Assembly: GCF_029027405.1 (NCBI RefSeq)
Contig: NZ_CP093396.1
Location: forward strand, 1,612,001-1,676,000
From: Sulfurimonas sp.
GTDB taxonomy: Bacteria; Campylobacterota; Campylobacteria; Campylobacterales; Sulfurimonadaceae
Length of the DNA: 64,000 nt
Reading direction: 5' to 3'
Under the pieces are notes generated by a model that saw only the letters and a program-made list of their open reading frames with translations, searched no databases and was not told the DNA's origin. This document shows, in pieces, positions 51,353 through 60,128 of this stretch. Within the stretch, counting starts at the first letter, position 1, and every line of letters begins with the position of its first letter. The position numbers were made by a program, and so were the translations under genes.

Positions 51353-51907
51353 TTGTTAAACCTTCCAAATGCTTTAGCATCACTTCGTATTCTTTTAGCA
51401 CCGTTAATGTTTTGGGTTATTTTAAATCCAGAGATCTTCACAGATAATGGTTTTCATATTTCATGGAACTACTACTTTGCAACTCTTTTATTTGTTCTTG
51501 CATCTGCAACTGACTTTTTTGACGGTTTTATAGCACGAGAATGGAATCAAATGACAATGATGGGTGCAATACTTGACCCACTTGCAGACAAGATGTTAAC
51601 TCTTGCCGCATTCTTAGGTCTAATGATGACAGGTGCAGCTTCTGCTTGGGCTATTTACATCATCATTGTTAGAGAATTATTTATAACAGGAATACGAACA
51701 GTAGCAGTTAGTGAAGGTTTAGAAGTAAAAGCTTCATGGGCTGGAAAAGTTAAAACTGTTGCACAAATGATAGCCATAGGATTTTTACTTATGCACTGGC
51801 CATTTGCAAATGAGCTACTTTGGTTTGCTGTATTTTTAACTCTTTACTCTGGGTTTGAATATCTTTGGGGATTTAAAAAAGCTATCATTAAGGATGAAAA
51901 CAAATGA
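51353..51907 (+). CDS. pgsA: CDP-diacylglycerol--glycerol-3-phosphate 3-phosphatidyltransferase
   Basis: 184 residues. The start is TTG with AAGGA seven bases before it (MLNLPNALASLRILLAP). The CDP-alcohol phosphatidyltransferase motif DGx2ARx8Gx3Dx3D is seen as DGFIAREWNQMTMMGAILDPLADK (about 58-81). It makes phosphatidylglycerol phosphate at the inner membrane. Its stop overlaps the rseP ATG (ATGA). Confidence 0.95.
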   Translation: MLNLPNALASLRILLAPLMFWVILNPEIFTDNGFHISWNYYFATLLFVLASATDFFDGFIAREWNQMTMMGAILDPLADKMLTLAAFLGLMMTGAASAWAIYIIIVRELFITGIRTVAVSEGLEVKASWAGKVKTVAQMIAIGFLLMHWPFANELLWFAVFLTLYSGFEYLWGFKKAIIKDENK

Positions 51908-52956
51908 GTATATTAGTATCTATTTTAGTCCTTTCAGGACTTATATTTTTTCACGAACTTGGTCATTATGCAGCGGCAAAGTTTATGGGTGTTACTGTTG
52001 AAGTTTTTAGTATAGGTTTTGGAAAAAGACTATTTACATTTAGAAAGTGGGATACAGAGTGGAGCATCTCAGCTGTTCCACTTGGTGGATATGTTCGCAT
52101 GAAAGGTCAAGATGACTCCGACCCAACTAAAAAAAGCCTAGATGCTGATAGCTACAATGTTAAAACTCCTATGCAAAAAATATTTATACTTTTAGCTGGT
52201 CCTGTTGCTAACTTTGTTTTAGCCTTTTTCTTATACTTTGGTATTGCTCTTGGTGGTCCAAATATTTTATCTCCTGTAATTGGCGAAGTAGTTAAAGATT
52301 TCCCTGCTTTTAAAGCTGGTTTACAAGAAAATGACATCATAAAGTCCATAGATGGAGTAAACATTATTACATGGGAAGAGATGGCAAAAATCATCAGTGA
52401 TTCGGATGGAAGTTTAAATATAGAGATACAAAGAGATGGTTATTTAGAGTTTAAAACACTCACTCCTAGCATACAAGAAACCACAAATATGTTTAATGAA
52501 GTTATACAAAAAAAGATGATTGGCATCGCTAGTGCAGGAGTATTTCATAAGCTTGAGCTATCTCCATCTGACACACTATCTTACGCAACAGAAAAAACTA
52601 TTTGGGCATCTACTATGATATTTACAGGACTTAAAAAACTCATAGTTGGAGAAGTTCCAGCAAAAGAGTTAGGCGGTGTCATAAGCATAGTAAAACTTAC
52701 TTCAGATGCCACAGCACAAGGCTGGATGAGCGTTCTGTTTTTCGCAGCTCTTATCTCTGTAAACTTAGGTGTTTTAAACCTACTACCTATCCCCGCACTA
52801 GATGGCGGGCATATCATGTTTAATCTTTATGAGTTTATATTTAGACGAGAAGCTAGTGAATCAGTCATCATAAAACTAACAATAGCAGGTTGGGTAATAC
52901 TCTTTTCACTAATGGGCTTAGGTCTTTTTAACGATATTAATAGATTGATGGGTTAA
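51904..52956 (+). CDS. rseP: site-2 protease RseP
   Basis: 350 residues, intramembrane zinc protease. HELGH lies in the first helix (FFHELGHYAAAKFMG), a single PDZ domain in the middle (about 110-190) and the second metal motif NLLPIPALDGGH near 300. It cleaves membrane-bound substrates such as anti-sigma factors or signal-peptide remnants. Coupling with pgsA is common in this phylum. Confidence 0.95.
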   Translation: MSILVSILVLSGLIFFHELGHYAAAKFMGVTVEVFSIGFGKRLFTFRKWDTEWSISAVPLGGYVRMKGQDDSDPTKKSLDADSYNVKTPMQKIFILLAGPVANFVLAFFLYFGIALGGPNILSPVIGEVVKDFPAFKAGLQENDIIKSIDGVNIITWEEMAKIISDSDGSLNIEIQRDGYLEFKTLTPSIQETTNMFNEVIQKKMIGIASAGVFHKLELSPSDTLSYATEKTIWASTMIFTGLKKLIVGEVPAKELGGVISIVKLTSDATAQGWMSVLFFAALISVNLGVLNLLPIPALDGGHIMFNLYEFIFRREASESVIIKLTIAGWVILFSLMGLGLFNDINRLMG

Positions 52957-52980
52957 TATATTTATAACTAACTCAATTAA

Positions 52981-53013
52981 CTTACAAACCCTTTACCTAT
53001 AAGGTTTTGTAAG
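52981..53013 (+). terminator. hairpin after rseP
   Basis: CTTACAAA-C-CC pairs with GG-T-TTTGTAAG, one mismatch, 11-base loop. Downstream is a T-rich but interrupted stretch (CTTTATCATTTTT). A weak Rho-independent terminator is the likely meaning. Confidence 0.6.
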
Positions 53014-53039
53014 CTTTATCATTTTTCAACTAACTTCCT

Positions 53040-53097
53040 TTCGTTAATATTCCATTAAACTTAAATTAATACTTCGTTAAATCTAGTATCTTATACT
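53040..53097 (+). promoter_or_regulatory. four TTAA repeats at 11-bp spacing and -10 box
   Basis: TTAA starts at 53044, 53055, 53066 and 53077, exactly one helical turn apart, with TTCGTTAA at both outer copies. A -10-like TATACT follows at 53092-53097. OmpR-type regulators bind direct repeats with this spacing, and the operon encodes one, so autoregulation is plausible. Confidence 0.55.
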
Positions 53098-53124
53098 TTT
53101 ATTATCAAACAAAAGGAGTTCATT

Positions 53125-53589
53125 ATGAACAAAACAATAATTATAAGTTTAGGTACTTCAGTACTTTTAGTGTCATCTCTTTTAGCAATATCTGCACAAT
53201 CAAATATGAAACAAGGAAATGGTTTTACTTGTAAACAACATAAGATGATGAAGCAAGGTATGAATCATAAGAGAGGACATGGTTTAGTCAAGATGTTTAT
53301 GAAACTTGATTTGAGTGATAAACAAAGAACACAAATAAGAAGTATCATAAAAGATAACATGAAAAGTATGCCAAACCCTAAAACAGCATTTAGTAATACT
53401 GGTTTTAATAAAGAGCAGTTTGTAAAACTTGCAAATCAAAAACGAGACAATAAGGTTGAGCGTAAAGCAGAACTTATAGAAAAAGTGTACAATGTTCTAA
53501 ATAGTTCTCAGAAAAAAGATTTTAAAACGATGTTAGATATGCGAGACATTATGAAAAAAAATTATATAATGCAAAAATCTAACAACTAA
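53125..53589 (+). CDS. Spy/CpxP-like periplasmic protein, His/Met-rich
   Basis: 154 residues with signal peptide. The mature N-terminus is rich in His, Met and Lys (CKQHKMMKQGMNHKRGHG, about 36-53), suggesting metal binding. LDLSDKQRTQIRSI (about 66-79) and LNSSQKKDFKTML (about 131-143) are LTxxQ-like motifs of the Spy/CpxP/ZraP chaperone family. It is the first gene of an operon with a response regulator and a sensor kinase, typical for an envelope stress or metal sensing module in which such a protein modulates the kinase. Confidence 0.82.
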   Translation: MNKTIIISLGTSVLLVSSLLAISAQSNMKQGNGFTCKQHKMMKQGMNHKRGHGLVKMFMKLDLSDKQRTQIRSIIKDNMKSMPNPKTAFSNTGFNKEQFVKLANQKRDNKVERKAELIEKVYNVLNSSQKKDFKTMLDMRDIMKKNYIMQKSNN

Positions 53590-53618
53590 TTATAGATAAA
53601 ATAATTAAAAGGAAAGTA

Positions 53619-54293
53619 GTGATAAATATTTTAATGATTGAAGATGACACAGAATTTGCTCAAATACTAATTCAATATCTTAGTCAATTTAATATTTCTA
53701 TCACAAACTATGAAGATCCTTTTTTAGCTCTTAGTGCTATTTCCTTAAAAACATACGACTTAGTTATTTTGGACTTAACACTACCTGGCATGGATGGTTT
53801 AGAGGTCTGTAAAGAGTTGGTTGAAAAACATGATATTCCTATCATCATATCAAGTGCAAGAAGTGATATTACCGATAAGGTTATTGCTTTAGAACTTGGT
53901 GCTGATGACTACCTACCAAAACCATACGACCCTAGAGAGTTAGAAGTACGCATAAAAACTATACTTAGACGCTTCAACAAAAGTTTAGAATCTACAAATA
54001 AACTAAATACAGAAATTTTTCATTTAAACAAAGAGAAAAAGGAGATTACTAAAAATACAATTCCTTTAGAGTTAACCTTTGCCGAATATCAAATTTTTTC
54101 TCTTCTTTGTGAAAATAAAGCCTCTATAATCTCAAGATATGATATTTTAGAGAGCATGGAAGCTGACTCTGATGGAACGGGAGGAAGTATAGCAGTTCTC
54201 ATAAATAGAATTAGATCCAAAATAGAAGAAAATCCAAAAAAACCTCACTATCTTCTCACGGTCAGAGGAATGGGTTACAAGTTAGTAGAATGA
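53619..54293 (+). CDS. OmpR family response regulator
   Basis: 224 residues, GTG start behind AAAGGAAAG. The receiver has the acidic pair EDD at 7-9, the phospho-acceptor in LVILDLTLPGMDG (Asp at about 51) and Lys in PKPYDPREL. The C-terminal winged helix ends with the usual VRGMGYKL. It overlaps the kinase gene (ATGA). It likely binds the TTAA array before the operon. Confidence 0.94.
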   Translation: MINILMIEDDTEFAQILIQYLSQFNISITNYEDPFLALSAISLKTYDLVILDLTLPGMDGLEVCKELVEKHDIPIIISSARSDITDKVIALELGADDYLPKPYDPRELEVRIKTILRRFNKSLESTNKLNTEIFHLNKEKKEITKNTIPLELTFAEYQIFSLLCENKASIISRYDILESMEADSDGTGGSIAVLINRIRSKIEENPKKPHYLLTVRGMGYKLVE

Positions 54294-55504
54294 ATAAAAG
54301 TTCAATATTTTTCTCAATTACCATTACTTTTATCGCCCTTTTTATCTTTATTGTTATCAGCTTTGGTATTTTATATAAAGGAAGTCAAAAAAGAGAAGAA
54401 CATTTTAATAAAAAAAGAGCTTTTGATATCGCACATAACATAAAAAATGAGATGCGAAGAGAAGGAATTATTACAAAAGATTTAAAAAAATATCTTAAAC
54501 TTAGAGATTTTAAAATTGTAAAAAATAAATATAAAATCTTAGAAAATAATAACAAGCAGATAAAATGGAAGAAAAAGAGAAAAAATAATCAATTAAGCAG
54601 TTTTGAACTTAATTCTAAGAACTACCTTTATATGAAAAATCATAGAACTGATATTTTACTTTTAGATAATTATAAACCTGATAACTTCAAAACAATTATA
54701 ATTTTTTTATTTATATCTATACTTTTTGCTTTTAGCCTTTTATATTATACCACTATACGAAAACTAAAACCATTAAAAAGATTAAAAGAAAATGTAAAAA
54801 ACATAGGTGATGAAGATTTTGACATACGATGTTCAACTACAAAAAAAGATGAGATTTCACAACTAGCAAATGAATTTTATAAATCAGCAAAAAAATTAAA
54901 AGCTCTTAAAGAATCTAGAAATGTATTTATCCGTAATATTATGCATGAACTTAAAACACCCATTGCTAAAGGACAGTTTTTAACACAGCTTCCAAGCACA
55001 GATGAAAATCAAAATAGTATGCAAAAAGTTTTTTATAGACTAGAATCCTTGATAAATGAGTTTGCTTCAATAGAAGAACTTATATCTACAAAAGAAAAAA
55101 TAGAAAAAAAAGAATATCTTTTATCTGACATTATTGACAATGCGAGTGACTTACTTATGAACGATGAAGAAAATATAAATCAAGAATTTCAAGAGACAAC
55201 TCTAAAGGTTGATTTTAAACTCTTTAGCATCGCGGTTAAAAATCTGATGGATAATGGTATAAAATATTCTAGCAACAAGCAAGTAACTATAAAAACAGAA
55301 AACTCTTCCATAGTTTTTGAAAATATAGGAGAGCAACTAACTTATCCTTTAGATGAGTATTTTAAAGCATTTTTCAAAGCAGATAACACCAGTTCAAACC
55401 AAAGCTTTGGACTAGGTCTATATATAGTAAAACATATCTTAGATGCCAATGAACTCACTCTTAAGTATGAATATGTAAATGGTGTAAATAGATTTATTAT
55501 TTAA
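54290..55504 (+). CDS. sensor histidine kinase
   Basis: 404 residues. Two membrane helices (about 7-28 and 137-158) frame a short, very basic periplasmic region (KWKKKRKNN). A HAMP domain, the phospho-acceptor box NIMHELKTPIAKG (His at about 221) and an ATPase with NLMDNGIKYSS and FGLGLYIVKHIL follow. It resembles the ArsS/CpxA-type kinases of the phylum. It is the cognate partner of the regulator upstream. Confidence 0.93.
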   Translation: MNKSSIFFSITITFIALFIFIVISFGILYKGSQKREEHFNKKRAFDIAHNIKNEMRREGIITKDLKKYLKLRDFKIVKNKYKILENNNKQIKWKKKRKNNQLSSFELNSKNYLYMKNHRTDILLLDNYKPDNFKTIIIFLFISILFAFSLLYYTTIRKLKPLKRLKENVKNIGDEDFDIRCSTTKKDEISQLANEFYKSAKKLKALKESRNVFIRNIMHELKTPIAKGQFLTQLPSTDENQNSMQKVFYRLESLINEFASIEELISTKEKIEKKEYLLSDIIDNASDLLMNDEENINQEFQETTLKVDFKLFSIAVKNLMDNGIKYSSNKQVTIKTENSSIVFENIGEQLTYPLDEYFKAFFKADNTSSNQSFGLGLYIVKHILDANELTLKYEYVNGVNRFII

Positions 55505-55564
55505 TTTTATTATTATTCTGATAAAATCATGCCCATAAATTAAAATCCATATAAAGACCTTAGA

Positions 55565-56239
55565 ATGAATAATGAAGAATACAAAATATATATAGATAAA
55601 GTTATAAGACGCGTTGAGGCGGCTAGACTTAAAGTTAGTGATTATCATATCGTTAAAATAGTAGCTATTAGCAAATACTCTAAATCCAAAGATATCCAAA
55701 AACTATATCAAATCGGGCAAAGAGCTTTTGGAGAAAATAAAGTTCAAGATTTAAAATTAAAGATTAAAGATTTAGATGAGTTACCATTAGAATGGCATTT
55801 TGTTGGCAATCTGCAAAAAAATAAAATTAATAATTTAATAGATATGGAACCTACTCTTTTTCATGCTCTTGACTCTTTAGAACTTGCAAATGAACTTCAA
55901 AAAAAACTTCTTGCAAAAGACAAAACTCTAGATGCCCTACTTCAAATTAATTCTGCAAAAGAAGAGTCTAAATACGGGGTTATGCCAGAAGATGCAAAAA
56001 ATATTTATGAGAAAATTTTTGAAAGTTGTCCAAACATAAACTTAAAAGGTGTAATGAGTATAGGTGCTCATAGTGATGATAAAGAAGTTATTAAAAAAAG
56101 TTTTGATACAACTTACGAGATTTACAAGTCATTAAATGGAGCAACAGTCTGTTCTATGGGTATGAGTGGAGACTTTGAGTTAGCGATAGAATGTGGGTCT
56201 AACTTAGTTAGACTTGGCACAGTTATGTTTGATAAATAA
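55565..56239 (+). CDS. YggS/PLPBP family PLP-binding protein
   Basis: 224 residues, alanine racemase-like barrel. The PLP lysine is Lys37 in VAISKYSKS, followed by FGENKVQDL, WHFVGNLQKNK, LDSLELA and the C-terminal SMGMSGDFELAIECGSNLVRLGT. The family controls vitamin B6 and amino acid homeostasis rather than catalysing a known reaction. Confidence 0.95.
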   Translation: MNNEEYKIYIDKVIRRVEAARLKVSDYHIVKIVAISKYSKSKDIQKLYQIGQRAFGENKVQDLKLKIKDLDELPLEWHFVGNLQKNKINNLIDMEPTLFHALDSLELANELQKKLLAKDKTLDALLQINSAKEESKYGVMPEDAKNIYEKIFESCPNINLKGVMSIGAHSDDKEVIKKSFDTTYEIYKSLNGATVCSMGMSGDFELAIECGSNLVRLGTVMFDK

Positions 56240-56269
56240 TATTTCCAGCTTTAAACAGTAAGTACGAGC

Positions 56270-56293
56270 ACTCTAAAGTTGGCACTTTAGAGT
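56270..56293. terminator. hairpin between yggS and a cytochrome gene
   Basis: Perfect 10-bp stem ACTCTAAAGT/ACTTTAGAGT with a four-base loop, placed between convergent genes. T-tracts on either side are weak. Confidence 0.65.
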
Positions 56294-56317
56294 TAATTTA
56301 TGTCATAAGTAAGAAGC

Positions 56318-56701
56318 TTACCAGCCTCTTATAATCTTATGACAAGCGATACAGTTTGTTAAAACTTTTCCATACTGTTTTGTAGCATCTGTATAGTTTT
56401 CAGATTTTAAAGCTTTTTTAAATGCTTTTAAATCAGCGGTTAAATGCTTATTTATATTATTAGTAACTTGTATTTTAGAATTATTTTTAATAAAAGTAGA
56501 TACATCAACTTTTGTAAAAATAGAATTTGCACTTTCTATTGTTTTAATTCCCTCAGCAATTGCTTTCTTATCACTGTATAAAAATCCATTTTGCACTTGA
56601 TTCATACCTTGTGTCATTAAACTCATCGTTGCGTTAACAGTAGTTTCACTTGCAAAAGCGAATACAGAACTTACAGCCAGTGCTAAAATAATTTTTTTCA
56701 T
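56318..56701 (-). CDS. periplasmic cytochrome c, C-terminal heme type
   Basis: 127 residues with signal peptide (MKKIILALAVSSVFAFA). It is all-helical, and the single heme site CIACHKIIRGW sits at the very C-terminus. This is the layout of class II (cytochrome c-prime-like) four-helix proteins. The role could be electron transfer or NO/ligand binding; sequence does not decide. Confidence 0.88.
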   Translation of the reverse strand: MKKIILALAVSSVFAFASETTVNATMSLMTQGMNQVQNGFLYSDKKAIAEGIKTIESANSIFTKVDVSTFIKNNSKIQVTNNINKHLTADLKAFKKALKSENYTDATKQYGKVLTNCIACHKIIRGW

Positions 56702-56779
56702 TCATTTCTTCCTTTTATGTTATCTTATATATTACACTTTTTTTTATTAAAAATCTATAAATTAATTTTTTTTGTTTTG

Positions 56780-57442
56780 TTATATTTTAGATATTGATTT
56801 ATTTACCCTATATCTTAGTGACTTTTTTACAAAATCATTCGCCATTTTTTGCTGATACTCGACCATTTTATGAAAGGGGTTTAAAAAAGCACATAAATCC
56901 TCTTGTTTTGTACTTTCTATATTCCATTTTGTTAGCAGTTCTAAAACACTCAAAGTAGACTCAATAGTTGAAAGGCAGTAGTCTGCAGGCTGTTCCTTTA
57001 TTTTAAACTGCGATAGTTTTGTACTATCAAAACTTATATGTTTTAATAGTTTTAAATTTTTAGAATCTCGAAACATTTTTACAGAACAAGACCAAGTGGA
57101 ATCAATAATAAAAATTGCTATATTATTTTTAGCTTTAATACTTTCATGTGATATGTTTATGGTTTCTTTTGAAGGATAAAGGATATAACTATCATAATCC
57201 TTAATAATTTCATTTACGCGTCTATGATTAGTAAAATCAACTCCAATAAATAATTCTGAATTTTTTAAAGATAGATGTGTAAAATGTCCTGTACCATTTT
57301 TAACTTTTTTGAACTCTTTGGGATGCATAAGAATAACAAACTTTGTTTTTGTCTTGAAACTTTTTATATACCTACACATACAAGAGCTTTGTGGTCTATA
57401 ACACTTGTAACATTTCGCTCTTGTGCCAGAAGATGTTTTCAA
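56780..57442 (-). CDS. DTW domain protein, tRNA-uridine aminocarboxypropyltransferase-like
   Basis: 220 residues. An N-terminal zinc-type site CYKCYRPQSSCMC, LMHPKE, and the DTW-like motif IIDSTWSCSVKMF (about 112-124) are present. The family (TapT/TuaA) adds the acp group to uridine in tRNA variable or D loops using SAM. The start is TTG overlapping the lipoprotein stop as TTGA. Confidence 0.88.
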   Translation of the reverse strand: MKTSSGTRAKCYKCYRPQSSCMCRYIKSFKTKTKFVILMHPKEFKKVKNGTGHFTHLSLKNSELFIGVDFTNHRRVNEIIKDYDSYILYPSKETINISHESIKAKNNIAIFIIDSTWSCSVKMFRDSKNLKLLKHISFDSTKLSQFKIKEQPADYCLSTIESTLSVLELLTKWNIESTKQEDLCAFLNPFHKMVEYQQKMANDFVKKSLRYRVNKSISKI

Positions 57443-58047
57443 CGCCCAATAACACCACGAAGAGGAGTAATCAAAGGAGTGAAAAAAACTAGAGTATCAT
57501 TCCAATTACTAGGTGATTTTGATTCTTTAGTAAAAACCATACCTTCATCTTCTAGTTTTAAAATCTTATCTTCTTCTTTAACTTTGATTTTGTTTGCTAT
57601 ATCCATAAATTCTTCATTTGAAAAACCATAAGTAAATGTATAGTTTTGTGTATCACTCGCTTGAATCATAACATTTAGATACCTTTTGTCTTGAAGCCTT
57701 AACTGTACAAGTCTCAGGTTATTTATTCTATACACTTCTTCATATTTAACTCTATCATCAAAAACATACATGACAGTATATAAACCACCATACTTAAACT
57801 CAAAATTTTGCTCAGTTTGTGCTTTTTCATAAAAAAGAATTCTACCTTGTTCATTTTGAAGTTTGTATATAGTTACAAAAAGGTCTTTAAAGTTTAAAAA
57901 TCTACTCTCTTTAATCTTGTTTGTTAAAGTAATTTTTTCAGAATTATACTTCAAAACAAGTTCTTCATTTTTATTTAATTTCAAAGAACTAGTTACACAT
58001 CCACTAAACATAAGCATAGCAAGTAAAATCATTATCATATTTTTCAT
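57439..58047 (-). CDS. hypothetical lipoprotein
   Basis: 202 residues with a lipoprotein signal (MILLAMLMFSGC, Cys at 17). The mature part is beta-rich and polar with no recognised domain. It ends near FFTPLITPLRGVIGR. It is coupled to the DTW gene downstream. Envelope location is the only safe inference. Confidence 0.8.
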   Translation of the reverse strand: MKNMIMILLAMLMFSGCVTSSLKLNKNEELVLKYNSEKITLTNKIKESRFLNFKDLFVTIYKLQNEQGRILFYEKAQTEQNFEFKYGGLYTVMYVFDDRVKYEEVYRINNLRLVQLRLQDKRYLNVMIQASDTQNYTFTYGFSNEEFMDIANKIKVKEEDKILKLEDEGMVFTKESKSPSNWNDTLVFFTPLITPLRGVIGR

Positions 58048-58083
58048 ACTTTAATTATACTAAAATCGAGATATAATACACCT

Positions 58084-59322
58084 ATGAAAAAAAATGAGTA
58101 TGACCTTATAGTTATCGGTGCTGGAGCGGCAGGAATGATAGCATCTATAAGAGCGGCTAGAGATAAAAAAAGTGTTCTATTACTAGAAAAGTTACCTCAA
58201 ATTGGTGCAAAATTAAAAGCTACTGGCGGAGGTAGATGCAACCTTACAAATACTCTAGCAAATGAAGATTTTATGAGTCGTTTTGGTAGAGATGGACGCT
58301 TTATGCAAGATGCCTTAAAAGATTTTAACCACAATGATTTGATAGAATTTTTTAAAGAGATTGGTGTTGATACTCATGCTCCTGATGGATTTAGAGTTTT
58401 TCCAACTTCGCATAGTTCTGTTACAATTATTTCAGCTTTAAAAGAAGAGATGCAAAAACTAAATATTGAAGTTTTAACTTCACAAAGAGTTGAAAAAATT
58501 CTTCATAATAAAAAGAATATCCAAGGTGTAAAGACTTCAACTCATACTTTTTTAGCACCAAATGTCATCATATCTACTGGTGGTTTAGGATATCCAACTT
58601 TAGGGGCAGAGGGAGATGGCTATTCTTTAGCATCTACACTTAATCATACTACGACTGAACTTCATCCAGCTATGATGCCTTTAAAAACTAAAGAAGATTG
58701 GGTTAAAAACTGTCGTGCAGATACCATTGCAAAAGTTGAACTTCGAGTCGATATGAAAAAACATAAAAAACTACGAGCAAAAGGTGATTTGATTTTTACA
58801 AAAACTGGCATACGAGGTCCTGTTGTTTTAGACTTTGCAAGAGAGATTACACCTCTTCTTAGCAAGTATAAAGAAGTTCCTATACTGTTAAATCTAACAA
58901 AAGGTAAGAATGAAGAACAGATAAATCAACATTTAAAAGAAGAGGTCTTAAAACGAGTAGATGCAACAGTTGTCCAACTTATCTCTACCCTACTTCCACA
59001 CGCTCTTGCACAAGAGTTATGTTTATTATGTGATATAGATGCAAATTCTACTCTAAAAGTAGTTGTTGGAAAATCAAAAGCAAAACTTATAAATTATTTG
59101 GCTTGGATGCCGTTGACAATTACAGGGCATGATGGTTTTAAGATGGCGATGATTACAAGAGGTGGTATAAATCTAAAAGAGATAAATCCTAAAACAATGC
59201 AAAGTAAACTTATAAATGGACTATATTTTTGTGGAGAGGTTATGAATTTAGATGGACCATGCGGAGGCTATAACCTCCAATGGTCATTTTCTAGCGGTTA
59301 CCTTACAGGTAAACTACTTTGA
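58084..59322 (+). CDS. HI0933/YhiN family NAD(P)/FAD-dependent oxidoreductase
   Basis: 412 residues. It has the FAD loop LIVIGAGAAGMIASIRAA, GGGRCNLTNT, the internal HI0933 domain, and the C-terminal GLYFCGEVMNLDGPCGGYNLQWSFSSGYLTG, all typical of the family. The cellular role of the family is not settled. Its 3' end overlaps that of the convergent lysine-rich gene by 9 bases. Confidence 0.93.
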   Translation: MKKNEYDLIVIGAGAAGMIASIRAARDKKSVLLLEKLPQIGAKLKATGGGRCNLTNTLANEDFMSRFGRDGRFMQDALKDFNHNDLIEFFKEIGVDTHAPDGFRVFPTSHSSVTIISALKEEMQKLNIEVLTSQRVEKILHNKKNIQGVKTSTHTFLAPNVIISTGGLGYPTLGAEGDGYSLASTLNHTTTELHPAMMPLKTKEDWVKNCRADTIAKVELRVDMKKHKKLRAKGDLIFTKTGIRGPVVLDFAREITPLLSKYKEVPILLNLTKGKNEEQINQHLKEEVLKRVDATVVQLISTLLPHALAQELCLLCDIDANSTLKVVVGKSKAKLINYLAWMPLTITGHDGFKMAMITRGGINLKEINPKTMQSKLINGLYFCGEVMNLDGPCGGYNLQWSFSSGYLTGKLL

Positions 59323-59526
59323 AGATTTTTTAGCTACTTTTCTTGTCGCTTTTTTCTTTTTAGAAACTTTCTTTGCTTTTTGCTTTTTAGCTAACTTTTT
59401 TTCAATTTTCTTTTTCTCTGCTTTTTTAGCTGCTTTTTTCTTTTTAGCTTTCTTAGCCTCTTTCTTTTTTAGTAACTTTTTTTCTACTTTTTTTGTAGAA
59501 ACTTTTTTTTCTTTATCTTTTGCCAT
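59314..59526 (-). CDS. lysine-rich basic protein, histone H1-like
   Basis: 70 residues of which 37 are Lys, the rest mainly Ala, Glu, Val and Ser, in irregular KKxxKK blocks. A good ribosome site (AAAAGGAT, about 7 bases before the ATG) supports real translation. Such tails bind nucleic acid or ribosomes in other proteins; here there is no other domain. It could be a chromatin-like or RNA-associated protein. A phenylalanine-rich frame opposite it is judged a shadow. Confidence 0.65.
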   Translation of the reverse strand: MAKDKEKKVSTKKVEKKLLKKKEAKKAKKKKAAKKAEKKKIEKKLAKKQKAKKVSKKKKATRKVAKKSSK

Positions 59527-59575
59527 TTAGATATCCTTTTGTATTTGAGTTAATACTATTATATAACTTTTAAAC

Positions 59576-60127
59576 TTAATAAAAATACCTAATAGATGCA
59601 AAACCATAAACTTTTGTATTTTTGATTTTTTCTATTTGTTTTTGTTCAACTATTCCACCAAGAGCGAAGATATTTATATCGCATTCATTTACTAATTTTT
59701 TTAAATCTTCTACACCCTTTGGCTTTCCTTTATTTGGAGAAGTAAATATCGGACTATATGTAACAGCATCTGCTCCTAATTGTTTTGCCTTGAAAACTTC
59801 CGCATGAGTATGCGTACTAATAATGACTTCTAAACCTAACTCTTTCGCATATTTTATTTTATCAAACTGCGAAGAAGTAAGATGAACGCCTGTAGCATTT
59901 AACTCTTTAGCTAACTCAACATTTTGATGTATAAAACTTTTTATGTTTTCAAACTGCGAACAAACTTCTATAAAATGAGATGCTTGCTTATCATAATTTG
60001 GATTTGACTTATCACGATATAAAGCATATGTAGGTAGATGTTCTTTAAATTGTTCATGTAAAATATTACGAAATATTGCTGGAGTATCTGTATAAAACTC
60101 TCTAGAAGTTATAAGATATTTATGCAT
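59576..60127 (-). CDS. ThiE/TenI family thiamine phosphate synthase-like protein
   Basis: 183 residues, a short TIM barrel. It has ATGVHLTSSQ, IISTHTHAEVFKAKQLGADAVTYSPIFTSPNKG and the phosphate loop IFALGGIVEQ. The N-terminal pyrimidine-binding part is shorter than in true ThiE. So it may be a TenI-like thiazole tautomerase or a reduced ThiE. The upstream unknown gene ends one base before its ATG. Confidence 0.8.
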   Translation of the reverse strand: MHKYLITSREFYTDTPAIFRNILHEQFKEHLPTYALYRDKSNPNYDKQASHFIEVCSQFENIKSFIHQNVELAKELNATGVHLTSSQFDKIKYAKELGLEVIISTHTHAEVFKAKQLGADAVTYSPIFTSPNKGKPKGVEDLKKLVNECDINIFALGGIVEQKQIEKIKNTKVYGFASIRYFY

Positions 60128-60128
60128 A

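Noticed and set aside
59252-59530. A phenylalanine-rich plus-strand frame.
   Set aside because: It is the complement of the lysine-rich gene; the minus strand has the ribosome site and the plus frame starts inside the flavoprotein gene.
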